64,000 nucleotides of DNA. It comes from an uncultured Fenollaria sp. GTDB lineage: Bacteria > Bacillota > Clostridia > Tissierellales > Peptoniphilaceae. The stretch's first letter is position 1; the number at the start of each line of letters is the position of its first letter. The stretch covers positions 1-64,000 of the forward strand of contig NZ_CAMJVK010000002.1 in assembly GCF_946221515.1 (NCBI RefSeq), given 5' to 3'. The notes below the pieces were generated by a model, which was not told the DNA's origin, ran no database searches, and saw only the letters and a program-made list of their open reading frames with translations. The position numbers and the translations under genes were made by a program. Below are positions 51,935 to 60,505 of this stretch, one piece after another.

Positions 51935-52603
51935 ATGCGAGCAATTTTTGAAAGTTTATTTGATGCCATCTACCTAATTACAGTTATTACTATAGGTATA
52001 AAGATGCTGCAAGGGGCGCATGGCAGAAAAGAGTACCGTTTATTTGGTCTCATGGCTCTAGTACTAGGTTTTGGCGATGCCTTTCACTTAGTGCCAAGGA
52101 TGATTGCACTACTAACAACGGGCGAAGAAAATTATGTGAAGCTCTTAGGTCTTGGTAAGCTCATCGCATCCATCACCATGACGGTGTTTTACGTCTTGCT
52201 TTATTACGTTTGGTGCCTTCGCTATAAGGTAAATGGCAGAGACGAACTCACTAAAACGATCTACGGACTTGCAATACTTAGGATAATTCTTTGCCTATGT
52301 CCAAGGAATGAATTTTTGTCGGCGAATCCGCCATTATCCTGGGCAATATATAGAAATTTACCGTTTTTGCTTATAGGCCTTATTATTATGATTATATTCT
52401 ATAAGTCACAAAAGACGCACAATGACAAGAACTTTAAGTATATGTGGCTCACAATAGTTTTGAGCTTTGCCTTTTATGCGCCAGTCGTTTTATACGCGCA
52501 AACGTATCCAAACATAGGTTTACTGATGATACCAAAGACTTGCGCTTACGTTTGGACAGTCTTGATAGGATATAAAGATATGATTAGCATAGAGAAAAAA
52601 TAA
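51935..52603 (+). CDS. polytopic membrane protein controlled by TetR
   Basis: 222 residues with about seven hydrophobic segments, including G-F-G-D-A-F-H-L-V-P-R and Y-Y-V-W-C-L-R-Y. I do not recognise the family. AAAGGAGTGAT precedes the ATG. The TetR operator between gene and regulator suggests induction by a small molecule or lipid; a transporter or enzyme role is open. Confidence 0.7.
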   Translation: MRAIFESLFDAIYLITVITIGIKMLQGAHGRKEYRLFGLMALVLGFGDAFHLVPRMIALLTTGEENYVKLLGLGKLIASITMTVFYVLLYYVWCLRYKVNGRDELTKTIYGLAILRIILCLCPRNEFLSANPPLSWAIYRNLPFLLIGLIIMIIFYKSQKTHNDKNFKYMWLTIVLSFAFYAPVVLYAQTYPNIGLLMIPKTCAYVWTVLIGYKDMISIEKK

Positions 52604-52607
52604 ATTT

Positions 52608-52636
52608 TTGACAAAGCGTCTCGCTCATGGTATAAT
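52608..52636 (+). promoter_or_regulatory. consensus promoter
   Basis: TTGACA at 52608-52613 and TATAAT at 52631-52636 with 17 bp spacing, upstream of the DUF2871 gene. Confidence 0.92.
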
Positions 52637-52696
52637 CATATTTACATTATTTAATATATAACTATTTAATATACCTATATACGAAAGGAGAAAAAT

Positions 52697-53110
52697 ATGA
52701 GAAGGAAATTAATTAACACAGCTGTATACTATGCTGTAGCTGGTCTATTTGCAGGCGCTTTCTACAGAGAGTTCACTAAGTACATGGGCTATACTGGAGT
52801 AACATCACTTGGCAAAGCACACACACACCTATTTGCCCTAGGTATGCTTATGTTTTTAATAGTTACTGCACTTGCATCAACAACAGAAATTACTAAGAGC
52901 GAGTACTTCGATCGCTTCTACTTTTATTACAACATCGGCGTTGGTCTATCAGCAACTATGATATTCTGTAGAGGCTTGTACCAAGTAATAGGCCTTGACA
53001 ACAAGATACTAGACCTTGTTATATCATGGACAGCAGGCGCGGGACACGTTACAGTTACTATCGGCCTAGCATTTTTATTCTTGTCATTGAAACAAACAAT
53101 CAAGGACTAG
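52697..53110 (+). CDS. DUF2871-like membrane protein
   Basis: 137 residues with four hydrophobic segments and the block G-K-A-H-T-H-L-F-A-L-G-M-L. The conserved His pair in a membrane helix resembles haem or metal ligands, as in NO-reductase-like or DUF2871 proteins, but no function is known. It is a single-gene unit with its own strong promoter and a GAAAGGAG site. Confidence 0.75.
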   Translation: MRRKLINTAVYYAVAGLFAGAFYREFTKYMGYTGVTSLGKAHTHLFALGMLMFLIVTALASTTEITKSEYFDRFYFYYNIGVGLSATMIFCRGLYQVIGLDNKILDLVISWTAGAGHVTVTIGLAFLFLSLKQTIKD

Positions 53111-53170
53111 AAGCATAATTTAAAATATACGATTAGAATATACTTTATTCTACCCTCATTTCTTTTTTGA

Positions 53171-53200
53171 GCCTCATCACATGATGGGGCTTCCCTTTTG
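53171..53200 (+). terminator. intrinsic terminator
   Basis: GCCTCATCA and TGATGGGGC arms (one G-T pair), followed by TTCCCTTTT. Confidence 0.75.
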
Positions 53201-53269
53201 TTAAGTATCTGTTACAAGCGTTCATTTTTATGATAATGGTGGTATAATCATATCAAAGGAAGTGATACT

Positions 53270-54067
53270 ATGAAAAAATTTAGAAATACTTTACTCATTC
53301 TCATGGCTCTTGTCATGATTTTAAGCGCCTTCGCTTGCAAGAAGACTGATGACCATGTTGGTGCCAATGGAAGTTCAAGTGGAAATGCAAATGAAAATAC
53401 CGAAGCAAATGAAAATAATAAAGAAGAAAATAATAATGATGCGCCTGAAGCTATTGACACAGAAAAAGAAAACGAAACAGATGGCATAAGTGATTTATAT
53501 AAGCTAGTGGAAAAGGATTTAGCAAAGGAAGTAAAAGAAGATAACAAGGCCTTTATGATCCCTTTAGGCGCGGGATATGACGAAGAGACTTTAAAAGCAG
53601 TTTTAACTAGACTAAAGGAAGTCAAAGAAAAGTACTCTTATGACAAGGACCTTGAAGAGCTAATGATGCTTGTTAAGGCTGACGACGGTAACACTTATCT
53701 CGTGGCGCAAGAGTTTTATCTACTAGTACCAAAGTATGATGACGCGGACATTTCGCTTAAGGAGCTTGAGCTTAGTGAAGAAGGCGAGCTAGAAGCGGTT
53801 CCAAACGAAGCACTTGATGGCAAAATCGTTCATGGACCTACACTTATCGTGCAAAACATTTCTGATATAGCGCCTAATGGCGAGATCACTATCAAGGATA
53901 AAGCTGGTGAAGTGAAGTTCAGTCCTTATGTTTCATTAAAGGACGGCGAGTTAATGCTTGATGATGGCGCAGTCGATGCGAGCGAAGTACTAAACTTCGA
54001 TGACAAGGCTGATGACTACGACGAAAAACTATTCGAAAAGATCTATAGCTATATGCCAAAATTTTAA
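53270..54067 (+). CDS. acidic lipoprotein of unknown function
   Basis: 265 residues. Signal peptide with lipobox S-A-F-A-C (Cys23), an Asn/Glu-rich low-complexity linker (about 28-62), then a ~200-residue acidic domain. A TATAAT box at 53243-53248 lies upstream. It resembles the lipoprotein at 7318 in plan but not obviously in sequence. No known motif. Confidence 0.72.
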   Translation: MKKFRNTLLILMALVMILSAFACKKTDDHVGANGSSSGNANENTEANENNKEENNNDAPEAIDTEKENETDGISDLYKLVEKDLAKEVKEDNKAFMIPLGAGYDEETLKAVLTRLKEVKEKYSYDKDLEELMMLVKADDGNTYLVAQEFYLLVPKYDDADISLKELELSEEGELEAVPNEALDGKIVHGPTLIVQNISDIAPNGEITIKDKAGEVKFSPYVSLKDGELMLDDGAVDASEVLNFDDKADDYDEKLFEKIYSYMPKF

Positions 54068-54111
54068 TTCAATATAAAAGGGGATTATGTCAAGAAATAA
54101 TTAAAAAATTC

Positions 54112-54140
54112 TTGACATTTTCTTTTCATTATTGTATAAT
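54112..54140 (+). promoter_or_regulatory. tRNA promoter
   Basis: Consensus TTGACA at 54112-54117 and TATAAT at 54135-54140 with 17 bp spacing, directly before the tRNA pair. Confidence 0.93.
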
Positions 54141-54151
54141 ATCTCTTGTTG

Positions 54152-54228
54152 GGACCTTTAGCTCAGTTGGTTAGAGCGTCCGGCTCATAACCGGCAGGTC
54201 CGGGGTTCGAGTCCCTGAAGGTCCACCA
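54152..54228 (+). tRNA. tRNA with CAU anticodon (Met or lysidine-type Ile2)
   Basis: 77 nt. The acceptor stem GGACCTT/AAGGTCC is perfect, the anticodon loop reads CTCATAA, the T-loop is GGTTCGAGTCC, and CCA is encoded. The G1-C72 pair rules out the initiator. Whether it is elongator Met or Ile2 (modified by TilS) cannot be settled by eye; the acceptor and D-arm look Ile2-like. Confidence 0.95.
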
Positions 54229-54232
54229 ATTT

Positions 54233-54308
54233 GCCCAGATAGCTCAGTCGGTAGAGCAGTAGACTGAAAATCTACGTGTGGCTGGTTCGATCCCGGCTCT
54301 GGGCACCA
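54233..54308 (+). tRNA. tRNA-Phe (GAA)
   Basis: 76 nt with acceptor GCCCAGA/TCTGGGC, anticodon GAA in the loop CTGAAAA, T-loop GGTTCGATCC, and encoded CCA. It lies 4 nt after the CAU tRNA and is co-transcribed with it. Confidence 0.97.
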
Positions 54309-54309
54309 C

Positions 54310-54337
54310 GCTTAAGTTTTTACTTAAGCTTATTTTT
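54310..54337 (+). terminator. terminator of the tRNA operon
   Basis: GCTTAAGT and ACTTAAGC arms around TTTT, followed by a T-rich tract. Confidence 0.85.
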
Positions 54338-54445
54338 TTATCAAAACTAGTCCATAATCATAATTAAAAATTTTATGTTTATTTTAATTCTTCAGTGGGT
54401 ATACTAATAATAGATGATATTAAGTGTACAGAAAGGATGAATATT

Positions 54446-54730
54446 ATGAATGACGTTCTTCTTATTAATAGGATAGATGTACAGAAAGAATACGATAAGA
54501 AAAAGAAGGTCTTTTTTATTGTCGATTACAAGAGTGAAGATTATTCAGAATACAATATAGTCAGGATATTATGCGGCTTGGAAGACATTAGCTCCGAAGA
54601 CATTGTCTTTAGGTACAACGGCTTTCAAATACAAACTGAGATAAGGAACATCCCAGCCATATTAAGGGCGCTTATGGATGAGAAAGTGCCTGTATATAGC
54701 GTATTTGAGATGTATACACCGGTAGTTTAG
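54446..54730 (+). CDS. small protein of unknown function
   Basis: 94 residues, soluble, mixed alpha/beta, with no signal peptide. The start at 54446 is chosen because AAAGG lies about 9 nt upstream; an ATG 9 nt earlier overlaps that site. It is followed 1 nt later by the DUF4230 protein gene, so they may act together. Family not recognised. Confidence 0.65.
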   Translation: MNDVLLINRIDVQKEYDKKKKVFFIVDYKSEDYSEYNIVRILCGLEDISSEDIVFRYNGFQIQTEIRNIPAILRALMDEKVPVYSVFEMYTPVV

Positions 54731-54731
54731 T

Positions 54732-55340
54732 ATGGCAAAGTTAACACAAAAACAGAGAAGACTGCGTTTTTATAGAATACTTGTACTTTTGCTTATAGCT
54801 TTGATTGCCGTATACTTTTTCTTCTTCAGAAAGAAATTCATAGGAATTAGCAAAGAAGAAAGAGTTGACAATATCAAGGCGTCCATCGAAGACTTGGGCG
54901 AGCTAGTAACGGTCGAGTATAATTACACCGACGTTTTAACGTATAAGGACAGCTTAACTCTTATGGATATGAAGATACCATTCACAGACAAGAGCTACAT
55001 CATAAAGTATAACGGCTACATTAAGGCCGGAGTTGACCTAGCAAAGGCTGTGGTCAAGGACGTACAGGAAACAAGTGTCGAGCTTGACGTGCCAAGTGCA
55101 TCCATCACAGACAGCGTTCTTGATGAAAAGTCCATGGTCATACTTGATCAAAAGAACAATATATTTAATCCTTTAGACTTGGGTGATTACCAAGAGACAC
55201 TTAAAAAAGAATTGAACGCTCGAGAGCTAAAGGCTAAGAAAGACGGCATACTCGAGAGAGCTCAGTCAAATGCTGACAAGCTCTTAAGGAAGCTGCTTGA
55301 AGGCCTTGGCTTCAAAGATATAAAAATTAATTACATTTAG
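54732..55340 (+). CDS. DUF4230-family membrane-anchored protein
   Basis: 202 residues: a positive N-terminus (K-Q-R-R-L-R-F), one transmembrane helix at about 15-32, then an extracytoplasmic domain with the DUF4230 pattern G-Y-I-K-A-G-V-D-L, V-P-S-A-S-I-T-D, F-N-P-L, and a Lys/Arg-rich helix before a final amphipathic end. Its role is unknown. Confidence 0.85.
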   Translation: MAKLTQKQRRLRFYRILVLLLIALIAVYFFFFRKKFIGISKEERVDNIKASIEDLGELVTVEYNYTDVLTYKDSLTLMDMKIPFTDKSYIIKYNGYIKAGVDLAKAVVKDVQETSVELDVPSASITDSVLDEKSMVILDQKNNIFNPLDLGDYQETLKKELNARELKAKKDGILERAQSNADKLLRKLLEGLGFKDIKINYI

Positions 55341-55353
55341 GAGGTAATTTGAT

Positions 55354-55845
55354 ATGAAAATTAGTAAGAATGTTGTAGATGCTTTAGTTGAACAATACAA
55401 CTTTGAATTGGAAAGTGGCTATATTTATCTAGCTATGGTACATGATTTAAAGGACAAAGCTTGGGACGGCTTCGCTCACTTCATGGACAAACAAGCTCAT
55501 GAAGAGTATGAACATGCTACTAAATTCAATGGCTTCATCGAAGAAATAGGCGAAAAAGTTGAACTAAAAGCAATGCCTGAACCAAAGAAAGAATACAAAT
55601 CAGTTCTAGAAATATTCAAAACAGCTTATGATCATGAACAAGAAGTTACTAAGAGAATCGAAAATATCTATGAACTAGCACTTAAAGAAAAGAACTACGT
55701 TGTAGTAGAATTCTTAAATTGGTTCTTAGAAGAACAAGTTGAAGAAGAAGACAATATGAGAACTATTGTTGAAGTATTAGAAAACTTAAAAGACGGCTAC
55801 ACAGGTCTATATCTATATGATAAGGAACTAGGTAGAAGAGAATAA
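55354..55845 (+). CDS. ftn: ferritin
   Basis: Iron-storage protein forming a 24-mer cage in the cytoplasm. 163 residues: four-helix bundle with ferroxidase ligands in E-L-E-S-G-Y-I-Y, E-E-Y-E-H-A, and E-F-L-N-W-F-L-E-E-Q-V-E-E-E. AGGAGG precedes the ATG. Rubrerythrin follows, an iron and peroxide defence pairing. Confidence 0.95.
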   Translation: MKISKNVVDALVEQYNFELESGYIYLAMVHDLKDKAWDGFAHFMDKQAHEEYEHATKFNGFIEEIGEKVELKAMPEPKKEYKSVLEIFKTAYDHEQEVTKRIENIYELALKEKNYVVVEFLNWFLEEQVEEEDNMRTIVEVLENLKDGYTGLYLYDKELGRRE

Positions 55846-55930
55846 TCTTAAGATATTTATAAGGGGTGCTTAAGTGCACCCTTTAAATATATATAGCAGA
55901 GCTATAAAAATATTTTTTGGGAGGAAAATT

Positions 55931-56476
55931 ATGAGAGCAATGACACAAACAAACCTTCAATCAGCATTTGGAGGAGAATCACAAGCGCACATGCGTTACC
56001 TATACTGGGGAAACGTAGCAGAAAAAGAAGGCTTTAAGAACGTAGCAAGACTATTTGAAGCAACAGCTGAAGCTGAAAGAGTTCACGCTCACTTACACTT
56101 TAAAGCTATGAAAGACATATCAGGTGACTTCGCAGTTACATCTGGAGCAGGTTTTGGTGACCACGGAACATCTAAAAACCTTGAAGCAGCAGCAGGTGGA
56201 GAACGTTTTGAATTTACAGAAATGTATCCAAGCTACATATTAGTTGCCGAAGAACAAGGCGAAAAAGCAGCTGTATCAGCAATGAAATTTGCTATCGAAG
56301 CTGAAAAAGTTCACGAAAAACTATTCTTAAAAGCTAAAGAAGCAGTTGACGCAGGTAAAGACTTAGACACTGACAAGATTTATCTATGCCCATTCTGCGG
56401 ATTCATTTCGCTTACAGGCGAAGAAGACAAGTGCCCAATCTGCGGCGCAGACAAATCAAAATTCGTTGAATATTAA
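55931..56476 (+). CDS. rbr: rubrerythrin
   Basis: Peroxide-reducing di-iron protein of anaerobes. 181 residues: the N-terminal four-helix domain has A-F-G-G-E-S-Q-A-H-M-R-Y, E-A-T-A-E-A-E-R-V-H-A and A-E-E-Q-G-E-K. The C-terminal rubredoxin domain has C-P-F-C-G and C-P-I-C-G. The ATG at 55931 has GGGAGG; a shorter-spaced upstream start is not supported. Codons are strongly biased, suggesting high expression. Confidence 0.96.
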   Translation: MRAMTQTNLQSAFGGESQAHMRYLYWGNVAEKEGFKNVARLFEATAEAERVHAHLHFKAMKDISGDFAVTSGAGFGDHGTSKNLEAAAGGERFEFTEMYPSYILVAEEQGEKAAVSAMKFAIEAEKVHEKLFLKAKEAVDAGKDLDTDKIYLCPFCGFISLTGEEDKCPICGADKSKFVEY

Positions 56477-56504
56477 TACACGAAATTAATAAAATTATCT
56501 AAAA

Positions 56505-56538
56505 GATTCCTATACCATAAGCGTATAGGAATTTTTTT
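56505..56538 (+). terminator. intrinsic terminator
   Basis: ATTCCTATA and TATAGGAAT arms around CCATAAGCG, then seven Ts. Confidence 0.93.
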
Positions 56539-56608
56539 GTAAAAAGAGTAGAAATATTTGCTCATATGTGATAAAATAATACTGATTAATATAGAAAGAG
56601 GTATTGCA

Positions 56609-57877
56609 TTGGCAAAATTACTTATACAAGAATCGAATCCCTTGCTGGGCACAGTAAGAGTCAGTGGCGCGAAGAACGCTGCACTACCGATACTTGCTGC
56701 GACTATACTTGGCACTGAAGACATCATCTTAGAGGATTTACCTAAGCTAAAAGACGTCGAAGTCATGTGCGAAGTACTTCAGTCACTTGGGGCAACGGTT
56801 GAGAAATTAGATGAACATAGAGTAAAAATTAATTCAAATACTATAAATAAATACGAAGTCGACTACCAATTGATGCACAAGATGAGAGCATCCTTCATAG
56901 TTATGGGAGCGCTCATAGGCAGGATGGGTAAGGCGAGGTCCTCGATGCCGGGCGGCTGCGCTATAGGCGCAAGACCAGTTGATCTGCACCTAAAAGGCTT
57001 TAGATCACTTGGTGTTAACGTCGATGTTGAAGAGGCAGACGAGTACACAGATATCTTTGCTCACGCAGATAATTTAGCTGGCAATAAGATATATCTTGAC
57101 TTCCCGTCAGTTGGCGCAACACAAAACATCATCTTGGCGGCAGTCCTTGCTCAAGGCGAGACAGTCATCGATAACGCGGCTATGGAGCCAGAAATCGTTG
57201 ATATGGTAAACTTCCTCAACAAGATGGGCGCAAAGATTTATGGCGCAGGCACATCGACTATACGTATAAGAGGCGTTGAAAAACTTCTTGGCGCAACACA
57301 TCAAATCATGCCAGATAGGATAGAAGCAGGCACGTTTATGGTGGCTGCAGCGGCAACACACGGCGACATCATATTAAATAACGTCATCGTTAATCATATG
57401 AGACCCGTTATAGCGAAGCTGCGTGAAACAGGCTGCGAAATATATGAAGAGGCTGATTCACTAAGAATTATAGCGACTAAAAAGCTTAAGCCGATTAAGG
57501 TAAAAACACTACCATATCCAGGATTTCCAACAGATATGCAAGCCCAATTCATGGCGCTTGAAACCATCATCGAAGGAAAGTCCGAGGTAATAGAAACAGT
57601 TTTTGAAAATAGATTTATGCACGTAGATGAGCTAAGAAAGCTAGGCGCAGACATTGACGTAGAGGACAGAACTGCGACAGTTAATGGCGTAGCAAAGCTT
57701 CACGGAGCAGAAGTAAAGGCGACAGACCTTAGAGCTGGAGCCGCACTTGTCATAGCAGCCCTATGTGCAGAGGGCGAGACAAAGCTTTCAGACATATATC
57801 ATATCGACAGAGGATATGAAGATTTTGAAGAGAAATTTAGATCCTTAGGCGCAAAAGTCTATAGAGTAGAGGAATAA
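56609..57877 (+). CDS. murA: UDP-N-acetylglucosamine 1-carboxyvinyltransferase
   Basis: First committed step of peptidoglycan synthesis: enolpyruvyl transfer from PEP to UDP-GlcNAc. The TTG at 56609, with AAAGAGGT upstream, gives M-A-K-L-L-I-Q-E. 422 residues with V-S-G-A-K-N-A-A, the catalytic Cys117 in G-G-C-A-I-G-A-R-P, and a C-terminal D-L-R-A-G-A-A-L. It has Cys, not Asp, so it should be fosfomycin-sensitive. mreB follows after 11 nt. Confidence 0.96.
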   Translation: MAKLLIQESNPLLGTVRVSGAKNAALPILAATILGTEDIILEDLPKLKDVEVMCEVLQSLGATVEKLDEHRVKINSNTINKYEVDYQLMHKMRASFIVMGALIGRMGKARSSMPGGCAIGARPVDLHLKGFRSLGVNVDVEEADEYTDIFAHADNLAGNKIYLDFPSVGATQNIILAAVLAQGETVIDNAAMEPEIVDMVNFLNKMGAKIYGAGTSTIRIRGVEKLLGATHQIMPDRIEAGTFMVAAAATHGDIILNNVIVNHMRPVIAKLRETGCEIYEEADSLRIIATKKLKPIKVKTLPYPGFPTDMQAQFMALETIIEGKSEVIETVFENRFMHVDELRKLGADIDVEDRTATVNGVAKLHGAEVKATDLRAGAALVIAALCAEGETKLSDIYHIDRGYEDFEEKFRSLGAKVYRVEE

Positions 57878-57888
57878 GGGGGATAGGC

Positions 57889-58914
57889 ATGGGATTAAGA
57901 TCTGATGTAGGCATAGACTTAGGTACAGCGAGTGTACTTGTTTATGTAAAAGGTAAAGGCATAGTACTTAAAGAACCGTCTGTCGTAGCGATAGACCAAT
58001 ATACAAATAAATTCTTAGCGGTTGGCGAGGAAGCAAGAAAGATGCTTGGTAGAACACCAGGCAACATCGTTGCAATCAGGCCGCTTAGAGAAGGAGTTAT
58101 TTCAGACTACAGCGTTACACAAAGAATGCTTAAGTATTTTATACAAAAGGCACTTGGCAGAATGCTTTTCAAGCCAAGACTAGTAGTTTGCGTGCCAAGC
58201 GGCTGTACAGAAGTTGAGAAGAGAGCTGTTATCGAGGCTGCAAATGAAGCAGGCGCAATCAAAACTTATCTTATCGAAGAACCGATTGCCGCAGCTATCG
58301 GCGCTGGACTTGATATCACTCAGCCCAATGGTAACATGATCATCGATATAGGTGGCGGTACAACAGACATCGCCGTTATTTCACTTGGCGGCATCGTTGT
58401 GAGCAAGTCCATCAAAGTAGCGGGCGACGACTGCGACGAAGCAATCACTAAGTATATAAGAAAGAAATTCAAGATGATGATAGGCGAAAGATCAGCCGAA
58501 GAGCTTAAAGTAACTATAGGCTGCGCTTATCCACTCGAAGAAGAACAATACATGGAAGTAAAGGGCAGAAACCTAATGAGCGGCCTACCTATGAACGTAG
58601 TAGTATCATCATCAGACATGCTCGAAGCACTTAAAGAGCCAGTTCAAGAGATTATCGAAGCAGTTCACACAGTTCTTGAAAGAACACCGCCTGAACTAGC
58701 AGCCGACATCTCCGGTAGTGGCATCATACTTACAGGCGGTGGCGCATGCTTAAAGGGTCTTGACACACTAGTTACAGAGCAAACAGGCATACCATGCAAA
58801 GTCGCTGAAGACCCAGTTGAATGCGTTGCCATCGGTACAGGCAAGTCACTTGATTGGGTAGAAATACTTGAAAAGTCAAACAATAAGAGCGGAGCAAGCG
58901 TTAGATTTAGATAA
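57889..58914 (+). CDS. mreB: MreB-family bacterial actin
   Basis: 341-residue ATP-dependent filament protein that positions wall synthesis at the membrane. D-V-G-I-D-L-G-T-A-S-V-L-V (phosphate 1), L-I-E-E-P-I-A-A-A-I-G-A-G, D-I-G-G-G-T-T-D-I-A (phosphate 2) and L-T-G-G-G-A (adenosine) are intact. MreB and Mbl cannot be told apart here. Co-operonic with murA. Presence of MreB points to a rod or an elongating cell, unlike MreB-free cocci. Confidence 0.94.
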   Translation: MGLRSDVGIDLGTASVLVYVKGKGIVLKEPSVVAIDQYTNKFLAVGEEARKMLGRTPGNIVAIRPLREGVISDYSVTQRMLKYFIQKALGRMLFKPRLVVCVPSGCTEVEKRAVIEAANEAGAIKTYLIEEPIAAAIGAGLDITQPNGNMIIDIGGGTTDIAVISLGGIVVSKSIKVAGDDCDEAITKYIRKKFKMMIGERSAEELKVTIGCAYPLEEEQYMEVKGRNLMSGLPMNVVVSSSDMLEALKEPVQEIIEAVHTVLERTPPELAADISGSGIILTGGGACLKGLDTLVTEQTGIPCKVAEDPVECVAIGTGKSLDWVEILEKSNNKSGASVRFR

Positions 58915-58956
58915 TTTTATCTATACTTATGGCGTAAACTATTGATAATATTTATA

Positions 58957-58990
58957 TGAGAGCGGATAATGATATATCTGCTCTTTTTTT
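58957..58990 (+). terminator. intrinsic terminator
   Basis: GAGCGGATA and TATCTGCTC arms (one mismatch) followed by TTTTTTT. Confidence 0.85.
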
Positions 58991-59035
58991 GGGTAAATAG
59001 GACTAAGACCATAATAATATTAAGGAGGAAAATTT

Positions 59036-59374
59036 ATGAGCGAATATTTTGAAAGAAAAGATTTACAAGAGTTTGGTAGAGGTGCTTTAGGCGAATTAAA
59101 TAAGGAGCTATGGGATAATTTTATGTCCTACTACGGAAGCGTTTACCAAGATGGCAAGCTTAGCGGCAGAGAAAAATCACTTATCGCACTAGCCGTTGCA
59201 CACGCAATTCACTGCCCATACTGCATCGAAGCGTACACTACAGCATGTTTAGATCAAGGCTACACAAAAGAAGAGATGATGGAAGCAGTTCACGTAGCTA
59301 GCTCAATCACAGGCGGCGCAGTCCTTGCTTATTCAACTCAAATGAAGAAGCTTGCCGACGATATGGAGATGTAA
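59036..59374 (+). CDS. arsenosugar biosynthesis-associated peroxidase-like protein (carboxymuconolactone decarboxylase/AhpD fold)
   Basis: 112 residues with the AhpD-type redox motif H-C-P-Y-C-I-E-A (Cys-x-x-Cys), A-L-A-V-A-H-A and a C-terminal helix pair. Members of this family sit beside arsS and are thought to handle redox or thiol chemistry on arsenic intermediates. Both active-site positions are Cys here. It is the first gene of the pair and ends directly before arsS. AAGGAGG precedes the ATG. Confidence 0.88.
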   Translation: MSEYFERKDLQEFGRGALGELNKELWDNFMSYYGSVYQDGKLSGREKSLIALAVAHAIHCPYCIEAYTTACLDQGYTKEEMMEAVHVASSITGGAVLAYSTQMKKLADDMEM

Positions 59375-60343
59375 TTGCCTTACCTAAAGAGTCTACAAGA
59401 GGCAGTTCAGCCCTTTACTAAGACCGTTGGGCGCGATATACTTGCGAAAAATCCCAAAACACTTCAGTTAAATATAACACGGAAGTGTAATTTGGCATGC
59501 AAACATTGTCACGTGGCTTGCTCACCTGCAAGAAGCGAGGATATGGAGATGCGCACAGCCGAAAGAGCTATGCAAATATTGAAAGAATGGGACTTCACTA
59601 CGCTTGATATAACAGGCGGAGCACCTGAGATGAGTGGGGTCTATAGGTATCTTATAGATACAGCCGCGTCCATGGATAAGAAAATCATGAGCAGATCCAA
59701 CCTTACCATCTTTAATGAAGATGGCTATAGAGACCTGCCCGAGTTTTTGAAAGAAAGAAAAGTCGAGATCGTCGCTTCACTGCCATTCTACGAAGAAGTA
59801 AAGACAGATAAAGTCAGAGGCATAGGCGTTTTTCATGACTCAATCGAAGTACTTCAAAGGCTCTGCGCACTTGGCTACGGACGCGATGAGGAGCTTCAGC
59901 TGAACCTTGTCTACAACCCGAGCGGCGCCATGATACCAGCGGGGCAAGATGAGCTCGAGGCCATATATAGGACCAAGCTTAAGGACGAGTACGACATAGA
60001 CTTTAATAATCTATTCAGCATGACCAACTCACCCATAGGCCGCTTCGGCGAGTGGCTCGATAGATCAGGCAATATGGATCGTTATCTAACTAGGCTTTGC
60101 GACGCCTTCAATCCAGCGACCGTTGATGAGCTTATGTGCCTTGACACATTATCGGTTGACTACGACGGCAGCGTATACGACTGCGACTTCAACCTCGCTC
60201 TCGGCATGAGTATCGCGGGTCCTCACAAAACCATCTTCGATATAGAAAAAGAAGATTTAATCGGACGAAAAATCAGAACTATGAACCATTGCTACACATG
60301 TACAGCCGGCAGCGGCTCCTCATGAGGCGGAGCATTGGAGTAG
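59375..60343 (+). CDS. arsS: ArsS-type arsenosugar biosynthesis radical SAM protein, predicted selenoprotein (UGA at 60323-60325 = Sec317)
   Basis: Radical SAM enzyme proposed to attach adenosyl/ribosyl groups to methylated arsenic. The start is TTG at 59375, right after the upstream stop, with GGAG 6 nt before. The cluster motif C-N-L-A-C-K-H-C is at 38-45. The C-terminal half has D-C-D-F-N and H-C-Y-T-C-T-A-G-S-G-S-S. There the frame meets TGA and goes on G-G-A-L-E to TAG at 60341. In the family this end reads S-S-C-G-G-A, so the UGA replaces the conserved Cys. NCBI describes this family as including selenoproteins. A GAGT-AGTT-ACTC hairpin at 60338-60349 is a candidate SECIS. Confidence 0.9.
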
Positions 60344-60349
60344 TTACTC
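60338..60349 (+). promoter_or_regulatory. candidate SECIS hairpin of arsS
   Basis: GAGT and ACTC arms with an AGTT loop. The loop G lies about 18 nt after the UGA, within the usual range for bacterial SECIS. The stem is short, so this is tentative. Confidence 0.45.
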
Positions 60350-60353
60350 AGAT

Positions 60354-60388
60354 ATTACTTCCTGTCAGATGATAGGAAGTATTTTTTT
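60354..60388 (+). terminator. intrinsic terminator after arsS
   Basis: TTACTTCCT pairs with AGGAAGTAT-type arm around GTCAGATGAT and is followed by seven Ts. Confidence 0.92.
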
Positions 60389-60433
60389 GCCATTTAAATT
60401 ATAATAATATTTATGCCAATAGCAAAATTTATA

Positions 60434-60488
60434 TTGCTTTTTATAAAAATATATTGTATAATAAATTTAGTTAGCAATGACTAACTAA
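60434..60488 (+). promoter_or_regulatory. flavodoxin promoter with perfect operator palindrome
   Basis: TTGCTT at 60434-60439 and TATAAT at 60457-60462 (17 bp). At 60467-60488, TTAGTTAG-CAATGA-CTAACTAA is a perfect 8-bp inverted repeat over the expected transcription start, a likely repressor site of the MarR or similar type. Confidence 0.75.
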
Positions 60489-60505
60489 TAAAGGAGGTTT
60501 TATAG

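Noticed and set aside
54376..54405. Possible sigma-B-like promoter (GTTTAT-N14-GGGTAT) before the 94-residue gene
   Set aside because: Similar GGGTATA boxes at about 20438 and 48664 lack a matching upstream box, so chance is likely.
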